Positions 1 to 7,072 are shown, numbered from the stretch's first letter. The stretch: 28,776 nt of DNA from UBA6921 sp964532385 (GCA_964532385.1 CAZHHW010000036.1:1-28776), one strand, 5' to 3'. Notes: generated by a model from the letters alone, not told the origin. Numbers and translations: made by a program.

Positions 1-1
1 A

Positions 2-115
2 AAGCTCGGCTTACGGTTGGTGCAGGAGCAAGCGCCGTTCGAACCCGAGGCCGGGGCGTATGCGGGTGAGGCGCATGGGCATGGTCACGCGCATCAGCAT
101 ACTCATGAGCATTGA
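2..115 (+). CDS. ureE: UreE, urease accessory nickel metallochaperone (C-terminal end only)
   Basis: Only the last 37 codons are in the window; the gene begins upstream. The visible tail ends in a histidine-rich stretch (AHGHGHAHQHTHEH, then TGA at 113-115), the nickel-binding C-terminal tail typical of UreE, which delivers nickel to the urease active-site assembly complex in the cytoplasm. It is followed directly by ureF and ureG on the same strand, the usual accessory-gene order. The stop overlaps a candidate ureF start (ATG at 105) in another frame. The identification rests on the His-rich tail plus context, because the folded UreE domain is not visible. Confidence 0.88.
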   Translation, partial: KLGLRLVQEQAPFEPEAGAYAGEAHGHGHAHQHTHEH

Positions 116-1010
116 ATTCGGGGGCAAAACAACGCAGGACGCGACGCCCACCTCCCCTCCTTATTTTCAAGGAGGGGTGCCCCGCAGGGGTGGGGTGGTT
201 GCGGCTGCAGTTACAGGCACCCCAACAGCGACCACCCCGTCCGCTACGCGTCCACCCTCCGCCGCACAGGATGTGCAAGTGCCGCGAAGCGCAGGGATGC
301 GCGAGAGCGGCCTTGAAAATAAGGAGGGGAGAGAATTAGCTTCAGGCGCCGGGTTGTTACATCTACTGCACCTCGCCAGCCCCGCCCTGCCGGTCGGCGC
401 GTACAGTTATTCGCAGGGTTTGGAATACGCCGTCGAGGCGCAGTGGGTGCGCGACGAAGCCGGCGCGCTAGCCTGGATCGGCGGCTTGCTCAGCCACACG
501 CTCGCGCATTTGGACGTGCCCGTCGCCGCGCGCTTGTATCGCGCGTGGCAACACGACGATGCCGAGGCACTGGCGCGCTGGTCGCAATTTTTGCTGGCCA
601 ATCGCGAAGCGCGCGAACTGCAAGACGAAGACCGCAACATGGGCTTGTCATTGGCGCGTTTGCTGAATGATCTGGACATTCACGAAGCCGCCGCATGGTG
701 CAAAGCCGACAGCGTTTGCTTCCTCACGCTGTTCACGCTGGCGGCGCAGCGTTGGAATATTTCGTTGTTCGATGCAGTGCACGGTTATCTGTGGTCGTGG
801 GCGGAGAACCAAGTGTTGTCAGCGGTTAAGTTAATTCCGCTCGGCCAGACCGCCGGGCAACGTTTGCTGACGCAACTGATCCCGCGCATCGCACAGGCGG
901 TGGACACCGGCCTTCCGCTGGATGATGACGACATTGGTTTTTCCGCACCCGGTTTGGCAGTCGCCGGTGCGTTGCATGAGACACAGTATTCACGCTTATT
1001 CAGATCATAG
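105..1010 (+). CDS. ureF: UreF, urease accessory protein, carrying an in-frame repeat-element insertion near its N-terminus
   Basis: UreF joins UreD and UreG in the cytoplasmic complex that loads nickel into apo-urease. The conserved family start is clear at 354-440 (LLHLLHLASPALPVGAYSYS, followed by QGLE), and homology-like sequence continues to the C-terminus. I chose ATG 105 because it overlaps the ureE stop in the way tightly coupled genes do and gives a plausible N-terminus (MSIEFGGKTTQDATP). Residues about 17-76 are encoded by a 180-bp element with perfect 21-bp terminal inverted repeats (152-331), low-complexity and unlike UreF. Without them the protein would be about 241 residues, near the usual UreF size. 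An alternative start inside the element is ATG 297; TTG 354 is also possible. The product is certain; the true start is not. Confidence 0.9.
   Translation: MSIEFGGKTTQDATPTSPPYFQGGVPRRGGVVAAAVTGTPTATTPSATRPPSAAQDVQVPRSAGMRESGLENKEGRELASGAGLLHLLHLASPALPVGAYSYSQGLEYAVEAQWVRDEAGALAWIGGLLSHTLAHLDVPVAARLYRAWQHDDAEALARWSQFLLANREARELQDEDRNMGLSLARLLNDLDIHEAAAWCKADSVCFLTLFTLAAQRWNISLFDAVHGYLWSWAENQVLSAVKLIPLGQTAGQRLLTQLIPRIAQAVDTGLPLDDDDIGFSAPGLAVAGALHETQYSRLFRS
152..331. repeat. 180-bp element with 21-bp terminal inverted repeats inside ureF
   Basis: Positions 152-172 and 311-331 are perfect reverse complements (21 bp, core CCTCCTTATTTTCAAGG on the left). The interior is GC-rich with a second palindromic patch near 172-200 (CCCCGCAGGGGTGGGG). 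No protein-coding content of its own is recognisable, and the length is exactly 60 codons, so the ureF frame stays open through it. This looks like a small non-autonomous palindromic repeat (MITE-like or REP-like). I see no clear target-site duplication. Confidence 0.75.
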
Positions 1011-1022
1011 GAGCAGCAACAC

Positions 1023-1640
1023 ATGACTCACACCCATCCCCTGCGCGTCGGCGTCGGCGGCCCGGTTGGTTCCGGCAAGACCTCGCTGGTTGAAGCGCTG
1101 TGCAAACGCATGCGCGACAGCTACAACATCGCGGTCGTGACCAATGACATTTACACCAAGGAAGATCAGCAGATTTTGATCCGCGCGCAGGCGCTGGCGG
1201 AAGAACGCATCGTCGGCGTCGAGACCGGCGGTTGCCCGCACACCGCGATTCGCGAAGACGCGTCGATGAACCTCGCCGCGGTCGATGACTTGAATGCAAA
1301 GTTTCCGGGGCTCGATGTCATCTTCATCGAAAGCGGCGGCGACAATCTGGCCGCGACCTTCAGCCCCGAGCTGTCCGACCTCACCATTTACGTGATCGAC
1401 GTGGCGGCGGGCGACAAGATTCCGCGCAAGGGCGGACCGGGAATTACTAAATCCGATTTGTTAGTGATTAATAAAGTCGACCTTGCACCGCACGTGGGCG
1501 CGTCGCTCGACATCATGGACCGCGATGCGAAAAAAATGCGCGGCACGCGGCCGTTTATTTTTTCCAACCTGAAAACCAAACAGGGGCTGGAAGACATCGT
1601 CGGATTTATTGTTGAACGTGGCATGTTGGGAAATCACTGA
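1023..1640 (+). CDS. ureG: UreG, urease accessory GTPase
   Basis: UreG is the SIMIBI-class GTPase whose GTP hydrolysis drives nickel transfer into urease. The 205-residue protein has the P-loop GPVGSGKTSL near residue 13, the NDIYTKEDQ switch-like motif, the metal-binding CPH motif in ETGGCPHTAIRED, ESGGDNLAATFSPEL, and the guanine-specificity motif NKVD. Length is normal for the family. It begins 12 nt after ureF with a Shine-Dalgarno-like AGGAGC overlapping the ureF stop region, so the two are almost certainly co-transcribed. An N-terminal His residue pair (MTHTHP) is present but short compared with His-rich UreG variants. Confidence 0.97.
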   Translation: MTHTHPLRVGVGGPVGSGKTSLVEALCKRMRDSYNIAVVTNDIYTKEDQQILIRAQALAEERIVGVETGGCPHTAIREDASMNLAAVDDLNAKFPGLDVIFIESGGDNLAATFSPELSDLTIYVIDVAAGDKIPRKGGPGITKSDLLVINKVDLAPHVGASLDIMDRDAKKMRGTRPFIFSNLKTKQGLEDIVGFIVERGMLGNH

Positions 1641-1679
1641 CGCGCGATGCACTCTTCCAAAGCATGGTCTCGTTATCGC

Positions 1680-1694
1680 GCACCATCACAGTGC
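1680..1694 (+). promoter_or_regulatory. Candidate NtrC (NRI) binding site
   Basis: GCACCATCACAGTGC fits the GCAC-N7-GTGC pattern of enterobacterial NtrC sites. Its centre lies about 108 bp upstream of the start expected for the sigma54 promoter at 1769-1784, the sort of distance usual for NtrC enhancers. A weaker half-site follows at 1701-1704. This is pattern evidence only. Confidence 0.5.
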
Positions 1695-1768
1695 CTCTGT
1701 GCACCACACTGAAATCATAAAGTTGAAATTAGCCGCCAACCGCTTGGGATAACTCAGCTTGATCTACG

Positions 1769-1784
1769 TGGCACAGCGCGTGCT
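1769..1784 (+). promoter_or_regulatory. Candidate sigma54 (-24/-12) promoter of urtA
   Basis: TGGCACAGCGCGTGCT matches the consensus TGGCAC-R-N4-TTGCW with one mismatch (G for the first T of TTGC), and the GG and GC doublets have the required spacing. The predicted transcription start is near 1795, giving a leader of about 110 nt before urtA at 1905. Confidence 0.6.
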
Positions 1785-1796
1785 GATGTCACGACA

Positions 1797-1820
1797 GTTC
1801 AATGAGCATGCTCATTGAAC
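1797..1820. promoter_or_regulatory. Perfect 24-bp palindrome in the urtA leader
   Basis: A perfect self-complementary sequence centred on GAGCATGCTC, with arms GTTCAATGAGCA. It starts right at or just after the predicted transcription start, so it could be an operator (roadblock position) or an RNA hairpin in the 5' leader. No known regulator is assigned. Confidence 0.5.
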
Positions 1821-1904
1821 ACATTGGCAGGCTCATCACCATCAGCGGCACTGCCATGCACGTGGATTGCGGGTAATGACACATTTCTGGAGGAGAGGAT
1901 TCAA

Positions 1905-3185
1905 ATGAAATCAGCAAAATTAGGCCTCGTTGCCGGCGCGCTACTCGTGAGCCTGCCCGGCGCACAAGCCGCCGAAGACACCATCAAGATCGGCGTGTTG
2001 CATTCGTTGTCGGGGACCATGGCGATCAGCGAAACCACATTGAAAGACACCATGCTGATGCTCATCGATGAGCAAAACAAAAAAGGCGGGCTGCTGGGTA
2101 AGAAACTCGAAGCCGTGGTCGTTGATCCAGCCTCGAACTGGCCGTTGTTCGCGGAAAAAGGCCGCGAGCTGCTGCAAAAAGACAAGGTCGCCGCGATCTT
2201 CGGTTGCTGGACTTCGGTATCGCGCAAGTCGGTGCTGCCGGTGGTGGAAGAGTTGAACGGTTTGCTGTTTTATCCGGTGCAGTACGAAGGTGAAGAATCG
2301 TCGCGCAACGTGTTTTACACCGGCGCGGCGCCCAATCAGCAAGCCATTCCCGCCGTCGACTACCTGATGAACGATCTGAAAACGCAGCGCTGGGTGTTGG
2401 CCGGTACCGACTACGTGTATCCGCGCACCACCAACAAGATTTTGGAAGCCTACTTGATCAGCAAAGGCGTGAAGAAAGAAGACATCATGATCAACTACAC
2501 GCCGTTCGGTCATTCCGACTGGCAGAACATCGTTTCCGACATCAAGAAGTTCGGCACCACCGGCAAGAAGACCGCCGTGGTTTCGACCATCAACGGTGAT
2601 GCCAACGTGCCTTTCTATAAAGAACTGGGCAACCAGGGCATCAAGGCGTCGGACATTCCCGTGATGGCTTTCTCGGTGGGCGAGGAAGAATTGTCGGGTC
2701 TTGACGCCAAACCCCTGGTCGGACACCTGGCGGCGTGGAATTATTTCATGAGCGTCGACGACAAGACCAACGATGCCTTCATCAAACAGTGGCAGGCTTT
2801 CATCAAGAATCCCAAGCGCGTCACCAACGACCCGATGGAAGCGCATTACATCGGCTTCAACATGTGGGTGAAAGCGGTGGAGAAGGCGAAGAGCACCAAG
2901 ACCGATGACGTGGTGCGCGCCATTGTCGGCGTGAAAGTGCCCAATCTGTCGGGCGGCACCGCCGAAATGCTGGCCAACCACCACATCACCAAACCGGTGC
3001 TGATCGGCGAAATTCAAGGCGACGGCCAGTTCCAGACCGTGTGGAAAACCAAGATGCTGGTCGCGGGCGATGCCTGGTCGGATTACCTGGAAGGCAGCAA
3101 AGATCTGACTGCCGACTGGACCGCCTCATTGAATTGCGGCAACTACAACACCAAGCTGAAAAAGTGCATGGGTAAAGTGAACTAG
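1905..3185 (+). CDS. urtA: UrtA, urea ABC transporter substrate-binding protein
   Basis: Periplasmic binding protein that captures urea for the UrtBCDE importer. Start ATG 1905 follows GGAGGAGAGG at good spacing; upstream in-frame sequence is not needed. The 426-residue product has a Sec signal peptide (MKSAKLGLVAGALLVSLPGAQA, cleavage likely after AQA), then the family opening DTIKIGVLHSLSGTMAISE, and internal signatures FGCWTSVSRKSVLPVVE and LFYPVQYEGEESSRNVFYTG characteristic of UrtA/FmdD rather than LivJ. Length is normal. It lies downstream of ureG and is followed by a hairpin plus T-tract before urtB, which may raise the ratio of binding protein to membrane components. Confidence 0.96.
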   Translation: MKSAKLGLVAGALLVSLPGAQAAEDTIKIGVLHSLSGTMAISETTLKDTMLMLIDEQNKKGGLLGKKLEAVVVDPASNWPLFAEKGRELLQKDKVAAIFGCWTSVSRKSVLPVVEELNGLLFYPVQYEGEESSRNVFYTGAAPNQQAIPAVDYLMNDLKTQRWVLAGTDYVYPRTTNKILEAYLISKGVKKEDIMINYTPFGHSDWQNIVSDIKKFGTTGKKTAVVSTINGDANVPFYKELGNQGIKASDIPVMAFSVGEEELSGLDAKPLVGHLAAWNYFMSVDDKTNDAFIKQWQAFIKNPKRVTNDPMEAHYIGFNMWVKAVEKAKSTKTDDVVRAIVGVKVPNLSGGTAEMLANHHITKPVLIGEIQGDGQFQTVWKTKMLVAGDAWSDYLEGSKDLTADWTASLNCGNYNTKLKKCMGKVN

Positions 3186-3207
3186 TCTAGAATTTGTTGC
3201 GACCGTA

Positions 3208-3233
3208 GGGTGGGCATGGCCCACCCTTTTTTT
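3208..3233 (+). terminator. Hairpin and T-tract between urtA and urtB (attenuator-like)
   Basis: Arms GGGTGGGC (3208-3215) and GCCCACCC (3219-3226) form an 8-bp GC-rich stem with a 3-nt loop, followed by seven T. This is a textbook intrinsic terminator placed inside the operon, so partial read-through is expected. Confidence 0.75.
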
Positions 3234-3234
3234 A

Positions 3235-3250
3235 GGCGGGGAATCCCGCC
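3235..3250. repeat. Second small hairpin after the urtA terminator
   Basis: Arms GGCGGG (3235-3240) and CCCGCC (3245-3250) separated by GAAT, immediately after the T-tract of the first hairpin and just before urtB. It may be part of the attenuation structure or a degenerate small repeat. Confidence 0.4.
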
Positions 3251-3268
3251 CCACATAAAGTCAAGTTC

Positions 3269-4876
3269 ATGCCCCTATTTCGAATCCTGCTGGCATTTAT
3301 GTTGTTCGCCGGCGCCGCACACGCTGATGACATCCAGGCACCGCTCGCCGCATTAAATTCCGACGATTTCGAACAAAAATCCCAGGCCTTAATTCAAATT
3401 GAAAACAGTAAAGACCCGCATGCCCTGCCCCTGTTTCAAGCCTTGCTGGACGGCAACCTGTTTCAGCGCAAACAGGACGACAGACTGGTGTATGCCCAGG
3501 AAGCGGACGGCGCTTACACCCTCGTCGATGTCCTGACCGGAGAAACGCTAGGCACGGCCGGTAAGCGCGATGTGCGCAAAATGACCGTGAACAATGCGTT
3601 GCGCAACCAGTTGCAGGCCGCCATTGCGCGCTTGAGTCTCACCAGCCCGGATGCCCGCGTGCGTCTGGCGGCGGTGAATGCCATTCTCAAGGATGCCGCT
3701 CCCGGCAGCGCCGACATCTTGCGCGCGGCGCTCCCCACGGAAAGCGACCCCGCCGTCATCCATGCAATGCAACTGGCCATTGCCCTCGCCGATTTCGGCA
3801 GCACCGACGTGGAGACCCGGATACGCGCGGTCTCGATATTGCAAACCAGTCTTAACCCGGACATACGCAACCGCCTGTCCGCGGGCATGGAAATAAAGGC
3901 GGACAAAATACTCAGCGCATCCGAAACCCAACTGAACGATATGATCGAACACGCCTTGGGCAGCATCGATGCGCGCGTGAGCGTTTATCGCTTTGCGGAA
4001 AACGTTTTCTTTGGTATCAGCCTGGGTTCGGTATTGTTGCTCGCCGCGATCGGTCTGGCCATCACCTTCGGCGTCATGGGTGTGATCAACATGGCGCACG
4101 GCGAACTGATGATGCTGGGCGCTTACACCACCTATGTGGTGCAACTGCTGATGCCCAACCACCTTGACATGTCGTTGATTGTGGCAATACCTGCCGCCTT
4201 CGTGGTCGCGGGTCTGGCGGGTATCGCCATCGAACGCGGCGTGATTCGTTTTCTGTATGGCCGTCCGTTGGAAACGCTGCTGGCGACCTTCGGCATCAGC
4301 CTGGTGCTGCAACAACTGGTGCGCAGTATTTTTTCCCCGCTCAACCGCAGCGTCGCCGCGCCGCAGTGGATGAGCGGCTCGTGGCAGATCAACGAGGTGT
4401 TCTCGCTGACTTACAACCGCTTGTACATCGTGTTGTTCGCGCTCGCGGTGTTTGCATTGCTGTTGCTGATTCTGAAAAAAACCCGCCTGGGGTTACAGGT
4501 ACGCGCGGTGTCGCAAAACCGTTCCATGGCGCGCGCGATGGGTGTGCGCTCGGCGTGGGTCGACGCGTTCACGTTCGGTCTGGGCTCGGGTATTGCCGGG
4601 GTTGCCGGAGTGGCTTTGTCGCAGCTCACTAACGTCGGACCCAATCTGGGCCAGAGCTACATCATCGACTCGTTCATGGTGGTGGTGTTCGGCGGCGTCG
4701 GCAATTTGTGGGGCACGCTGGTCGGCGCGATGTCGCTGGGCGTGGTGAATAAATTTTTAGAGCCATGGTCCGGCGCGGTGCTGGCGAAGGTTCTGGTATT
4801 GATATTTATCATTTTATTCATTCAGAAAAAACCGCGCGGCTTGTTCCCGCAAAAAGGACGCGCCGCAAATGACTGA
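3269..4876 (+). CDS. urtB: UrtB, urea ABC transporter permease
   Basis: Inner-membrane permease of the urea importer. The 535-residue product has a signal peptide (MPLFRILLAFMLFAGAAHA), an extracytoplasmic helical region of about 210 residues (HEAT-like alternation, residues about 20-235), then the LivH-type permease domain with multiple membrane helices (VFFGISLGSVLLLAAIGLAI onward), including GVINMAHGELMMLGAYTTY and VVVFGGVGNLWGTLVGA. The long N-terminal extension is usual for UrtB and separates it from LivH. The gene ends in GLFPQKGRAAND, and the DNA encoding this tail is repeated three more times just downstream. Its stop lies in an ATGACTGA motif. Confidence 0.96.
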   Translation: MPLFRILLAFMLFAGAAHADDIQAPLAALNSDDFEQKSQALIQIENSKDPHALPLFQALLDGNLFQRKQDDRLVYAQEADGAYTLVDVLTGETLGTAGKRDVRKMTVNNALRNQLQAAIARLSLTSPDARVRLAAVNAILKDAAPGSADILRAALPTESDPAVIHAMQLAIALADFGSTDVETRIRAVSILQTSLNPDIRNRLSAGMEIKADKILSASETQLNDMIEHALGSIDARVSVYRFAENVFFGISLGSVLLLAAIGLAITFGVMGVINMAHGELMMLGAYTTYVVQLLMPNHLDMSLIVAIPAAFVVAGLAGIAIERGVIRFLYGRPLETLLATFGISLVLQQLVRSIFSPLNRSVAAPQWMSGSWQINEVFSLTYNRLYIVLFALAVFALLLLILKKTRLGLQVRAVSQNRSMARAMGVRSAWVDAFTFGLGSGIAGVAGVALSQLTNVGPNLGQSYIIDSFMVVVFGGVGNLWGTLVGAMSLGVVNKFLEPWSGAVLAKVLVLIFIILFIQKKPRGLFPQKGRAAND

Positions 4877-5300
4877 GCAAAGGACCGTGGGCATCCCGCC
4901 CGCTTTAACTACATCTACAAAAAAAAGCGGGCGAGACGCCCGCGCTCCAAAACCGCTCGGCTTGTTCCCGCAAAAAGGACGCGCCGCAAATGACTGAGCA
5001 AAGGGCCGTGGGCGTCCCGCCTGCTTTAATTACATCTACAAAAAAAGCGGGCGAGACGCCCGCGCTCCAAAACCGCGTGGTTTGTTTCCGCAGAAAGGGC
5101 GCGCCGCAAATGACTAGGCAAAGGACTGTGGGCATCCCGCCTGCTTTAACTGCAAAAAAAGCGGGCGGGACGCCCGCGCTCCGAAACCGTGTGGTTTGTT
5201 TCCGCAGAAAGGGGGCGCCGCAATGACTAACCACAGGACCGCGGGCGTCTCGCCCGCTTTAACTGCAAAAAAAAGCGAGCGGGACGCTCGCGGTCCAACT
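4828..5300 (+). repeat. Tandem array of REP palindromes, each joined to a copy of the urtB 3' tail
   Basis: ATGACT occurs at 4869, 4990, 5110 and 5223, giving unit lengths of 121, 120 and 113 bp. Each unit contains a copy of about 45 bp of the urtB end (for example GGCTTGTTCCCGCAAAAAGG at 4838-4857 and again in the next unit), then ATGACT, then a REP pair of the type GCGGGCGTCTCGCCCGC / GCGGGCGAGACGCCCGC around an A-rich linker (CTACATCTACAAAAAAA). The copy next to urtB matches it almost perfectly and later copies are progressively more diverged. The last unit runs into the RAYT gene. No independent gene is convincing here. Confidence 0.9.
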
Positions 5301-5945
5301 GCGGGTCTGCACAAACACTGGCATAGCCGGGGGTATCTGCCGCATTGCGATGTTCCTGGTTTGATTCAAGCTGTGACGTTTCGCTTGGCGGATTCCCTAC
5401 CTAGCGAAGTGTTAGAGGGTCTGAAATACGCGGCGGGTGACAATAAGGAACAACACAAAAGAGTCGACACGCTCCTCGACGCGGGGTACGGCGCCTGCTG
5501 GCTAAAACAACCCGAAATCGCAGCACGCGTCGAGGATGCATTGCTGCATTGGGACGGAACTCGCTATCACCTGTTGGCCTGGTGCGTCATGCCGAATCAC
5601 GTGCATGCGTTGATTGAAACGCATACGGATTTTCCGCTGCCGGATGTGGTACATAGCTGGAAATCGTTTCTCGCCCACGCTATCAATCAGCACTTGGGCC
5701 GCACCCGAGCAGTATGGATGCACGATTATTTTGACCGCTACGTGCGCGATGATCATCACCTCGCCGCCGTTATCGCCTATATCCATGCTAACCCGGTCAA
5801 GGCTGGGCTCGTATCTGATGAACCTGACTGGCCGTATTCCAGCGCACGATTAATAAGGACCGCGGGCGTCTCGCCCGCCTTATCTACATCTACAAAAAAA
5901 AGCGGGCGAGACGCCCGCGGTCCACACGGTCCAACGGCACCATGA
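5223..5945 (+). CDS. REP-associated tyrosine transposase (RAYT, Y1/TnpA_REP family)
   Basis: RAYTs are single-copy HUH-type DNA-nicking enzymes linked to dispersal of REP palindromes. The core (residues about 27-210) shows HWHSRGYLPHCDVPGLIQ, TFRLADSLP, the HUH motif in MPNHVHALIE, and YFDRYVRDDHHLAAVIAYIH followed by NPVKAGL, the region holding the catalytic tyrosine. The domain appears intact. ATG 5223 is chosen because no other ATG precedes the core; TTG 5196 is possible. The first 25 and last 28 residues are translated from flanking REP sequence (RTAGVSPAL and GRDARGP occur at both ends), so they are probably not part of the ancestral enzyme. The stop overlaps the urtC start by 4 nt. It sits inside the urt operon, same orientation, with matching REPs on both sides. 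Confidence 0.92.
   Translation: MTNHRTAGVSPALTAKKSERDARGPTAGLHKHWHSRGYLPHCDVPGLIQAVTFRLADSLPSEVLEGLKYAAGDNKEQHKRVDTLLDAGYGACWLKQPEIAARVEDALLHWDGTRYHLLAWCVMPNHVHALIETHTDFPLPDVVHSWKSFLAHAINQHLGRTRAVWMHDYFDRYVRDDHHLAAVIAYIHANPVKAGLVSDEPDWPYSSARLIRTAGVSPALSTSTKKSGRDARGPHGPTAP
5236..5296. repeat. REP pair at the 5' end of the RAYT gene
   Basis: Two adjacent palindromes, GCGGGCGTCTCGCCCGC and GCGAGCGGGACGCTCGC, bounded by GGACC and GGTCC, so the whole block folds on itself around an A-rich loop. It is the last unit of the upstream array and overlaps the RAYT N-terminal codons. Confidence 0.85.
5857..5923. repeat. REP pair at the 3' end of the RAYT gene
   Basis: Positions 5857-5878 and 5902-5923 are perfect 22-bp reverse complements (outer ends GGACCGCGGGCG / CGCCCGCGGTCC) around the linker CTTATCTACATCTACAAAAA. 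It has the same head-to-head arrangement as the REPs upstream. It is read as the C-terminal tail of the RAYT protein. Confidence 0.9.
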
Positions 5946-7072
5946 CTAACCCCTCCACATTTTTTTCTGCATTGCGCGCGGATCGCGGCGGCCAGATTTT
6001 CTTAACCATTTTGGCGGTGGCTGCGTTTCTGGTGCCACTACTCAACTTAATGGTGCCGGAAGGAAGCGCTCTGCACTTGTCCACCTACACGGTGACGCTG
6101 CTTGGCAAGTACCTGTGCTTTGCATTGCTGGCGCTGGCGATGGATTTGGTGTGGGGGTATTGCGGCATTCTGAGCCTGGGGCATGGCGCGTTTTTCGCGC
6201 TCGGCGGTTACGCGATGGGCATGTACCTGATGCGCCAGATCGGCGATCGCGGCGTTTACGGCAACCCGGAACTGCCGGATTTCATGGTGTTCCTGAACTG
6301 GAAAGAGCTGCCGTGGTATTGGTACGGCTTCGATCAATTCTGGTTCGCGATGTTGATGGTGATGCTGGTGCCCGGCCTGCTCGCCTTTGCGTTTGGCTGG
6401 TTCGCGTTCCGTTCGCGCGTCACCGGCGTGTATCTGTCCATCATCACGCAGGCATTGACGTTTGCGCTGCTGCTGGCTTTTTTCCGCAACGAAATGGGCT
6501 TCGGCGGCAACAACGGCCTGACCGACTTCAAGGATCTGCTGGGCTACAACCTGCAAAGCGACGGTATGCGCTGCACATTGTTTTTCGCCTCCGCGCTGGC
6601 ACTGGCGCTGGCTTACCTCGCCTGCCGTTACGTGGTGAATTCAAAACTGGGGCGGGTCGTCACCGCGGTGCGCGACGCCGAAAGCCGCGCGCGTTTCGCC
6701 GGCTACCAGGTGGAACATTATAAACTGTGGATTTTCACTTTCTCGGCGGTACTGGCCGGCATCGCCGGCGCGCTCTACGTGCCGCAAGTTGGCATTATCA
6801 ACCCGGGTGAGTTTTCGCCGCTGAATTCCATCGAGCTGGTGGTGTGGGTCGCGGTGGGCGGACGCGCCACGCTTTACGGCGCCGTCGCGGGAGCCATTCT
6901 TGTCAATTATGGTAAAACCTATTTCACCGCCGCCCTCCCCGACGTGTGGCTGTTCGCGCTCGGCGGCCTGTTTGTGATCGTGACATTATTTCTGCCGCAA
7001 GGCATTGCCGGGCTGCTGGCGCAATTCCGTAATCGCAAAAAAACCCTTCAGCCGGTACCGGCCAACCCATGA
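5942..7072 (+). CDS. urtC: UrtC, urea ABC transporter permease
   Basis: Second inner-membrane permease of the urea importer, LivM-like. The 376-residue product has about nine to ten hydrophobic segments and the family stretch ALLALAMDLVWGYCGILSLG followed by HGAFFALGGYAMGMYLM, then GVYLSIITQALTFALLLAFF and GFGGNNGLTDF, which are characteristic of UrtC. Near the end is VVWVAVGGRATLYGAVAGA. Length is normal. Start ATG 5942 lies in ATGACTAACC, the same motif seen at the end of urtB and in each array unit, and overlaps the RAYT stop. It overlaps urtD by 4 nt. Confidence 0.96.
   Translation: MTNPSTFFSALRADRGGQIFLTILAVAAFLVPLLNLMVPEGSALHLSTYTVTLLGKYLCFALLALAMDLVWGYCGILSLGHGAFFALGGYAMGMYLMRQIGDRGVYGNPELPDFMVFLNWKELPWYWYGFDQFWFAMLMVMLVPGLLAFAFGWFAFRSRVTGVYLSIITQALTFALLLAFFRNEMGFGGNNGLTDFKDLLGYNLQSDGMRCTLFFASALALALAYLACRYVVNSKLGRVVTAVRDAESRARFAGYQVEHYKLWIFTFSAVLAGIAGALYVPQVGIINPGEFSPLNSIELVVWVAVGGRATLYGAVAGAILVNYGKTYFTAALPDVWLFALGGLFVIVTLFLPQGIAGLLAQFRNRKKTLQPVPANP

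Larger units (their letters stand above)
1641..1904 (+). promoter_or_regulatory. Intergenic control region between ureG and urtA
   Basis: This 264-bp stretch has no convincing gene. It holds an NtrC-like dyad (1680-1694), a sigma54-type promoter (1769-1784), a perfect 24-bp palindrome (1797-1820) and a strong Shine-Dalgarno sequence GGAGGAGAGG just before urtA. Together these suggest that the urea transporter has its own nitrogen-regulated promoter separate from the urease accessory genes. Confidence 0.6.

Noticed and set aside
1941..3017. 358-codon reading frame on the minus strand
   Set aside because: Lies fully antisense to urtA, His-rich and without domain signals; it is a codon-bias shadow.
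3548..4315. 255-codon minus-strand reading frame
   Set aside because: Antisense to urtB, with shadow-type composition rich in H, R and Q.
4990..5226. 78-codon reading frame in the REP array as a gene
   Set aside because: Its sequence is wholly made of repeated REP and urtB-tail DNA read in a different frame from urtB; no ribosome site or family. Kept only as a possible coupling frame.
4869..5230. CRISPR-like or simple tandem repeat array
   Set aside because: Units are 113-121 bp and consist of urtB tail plus REP palindromes; there are no unique spacers of regular length and no cas genes.
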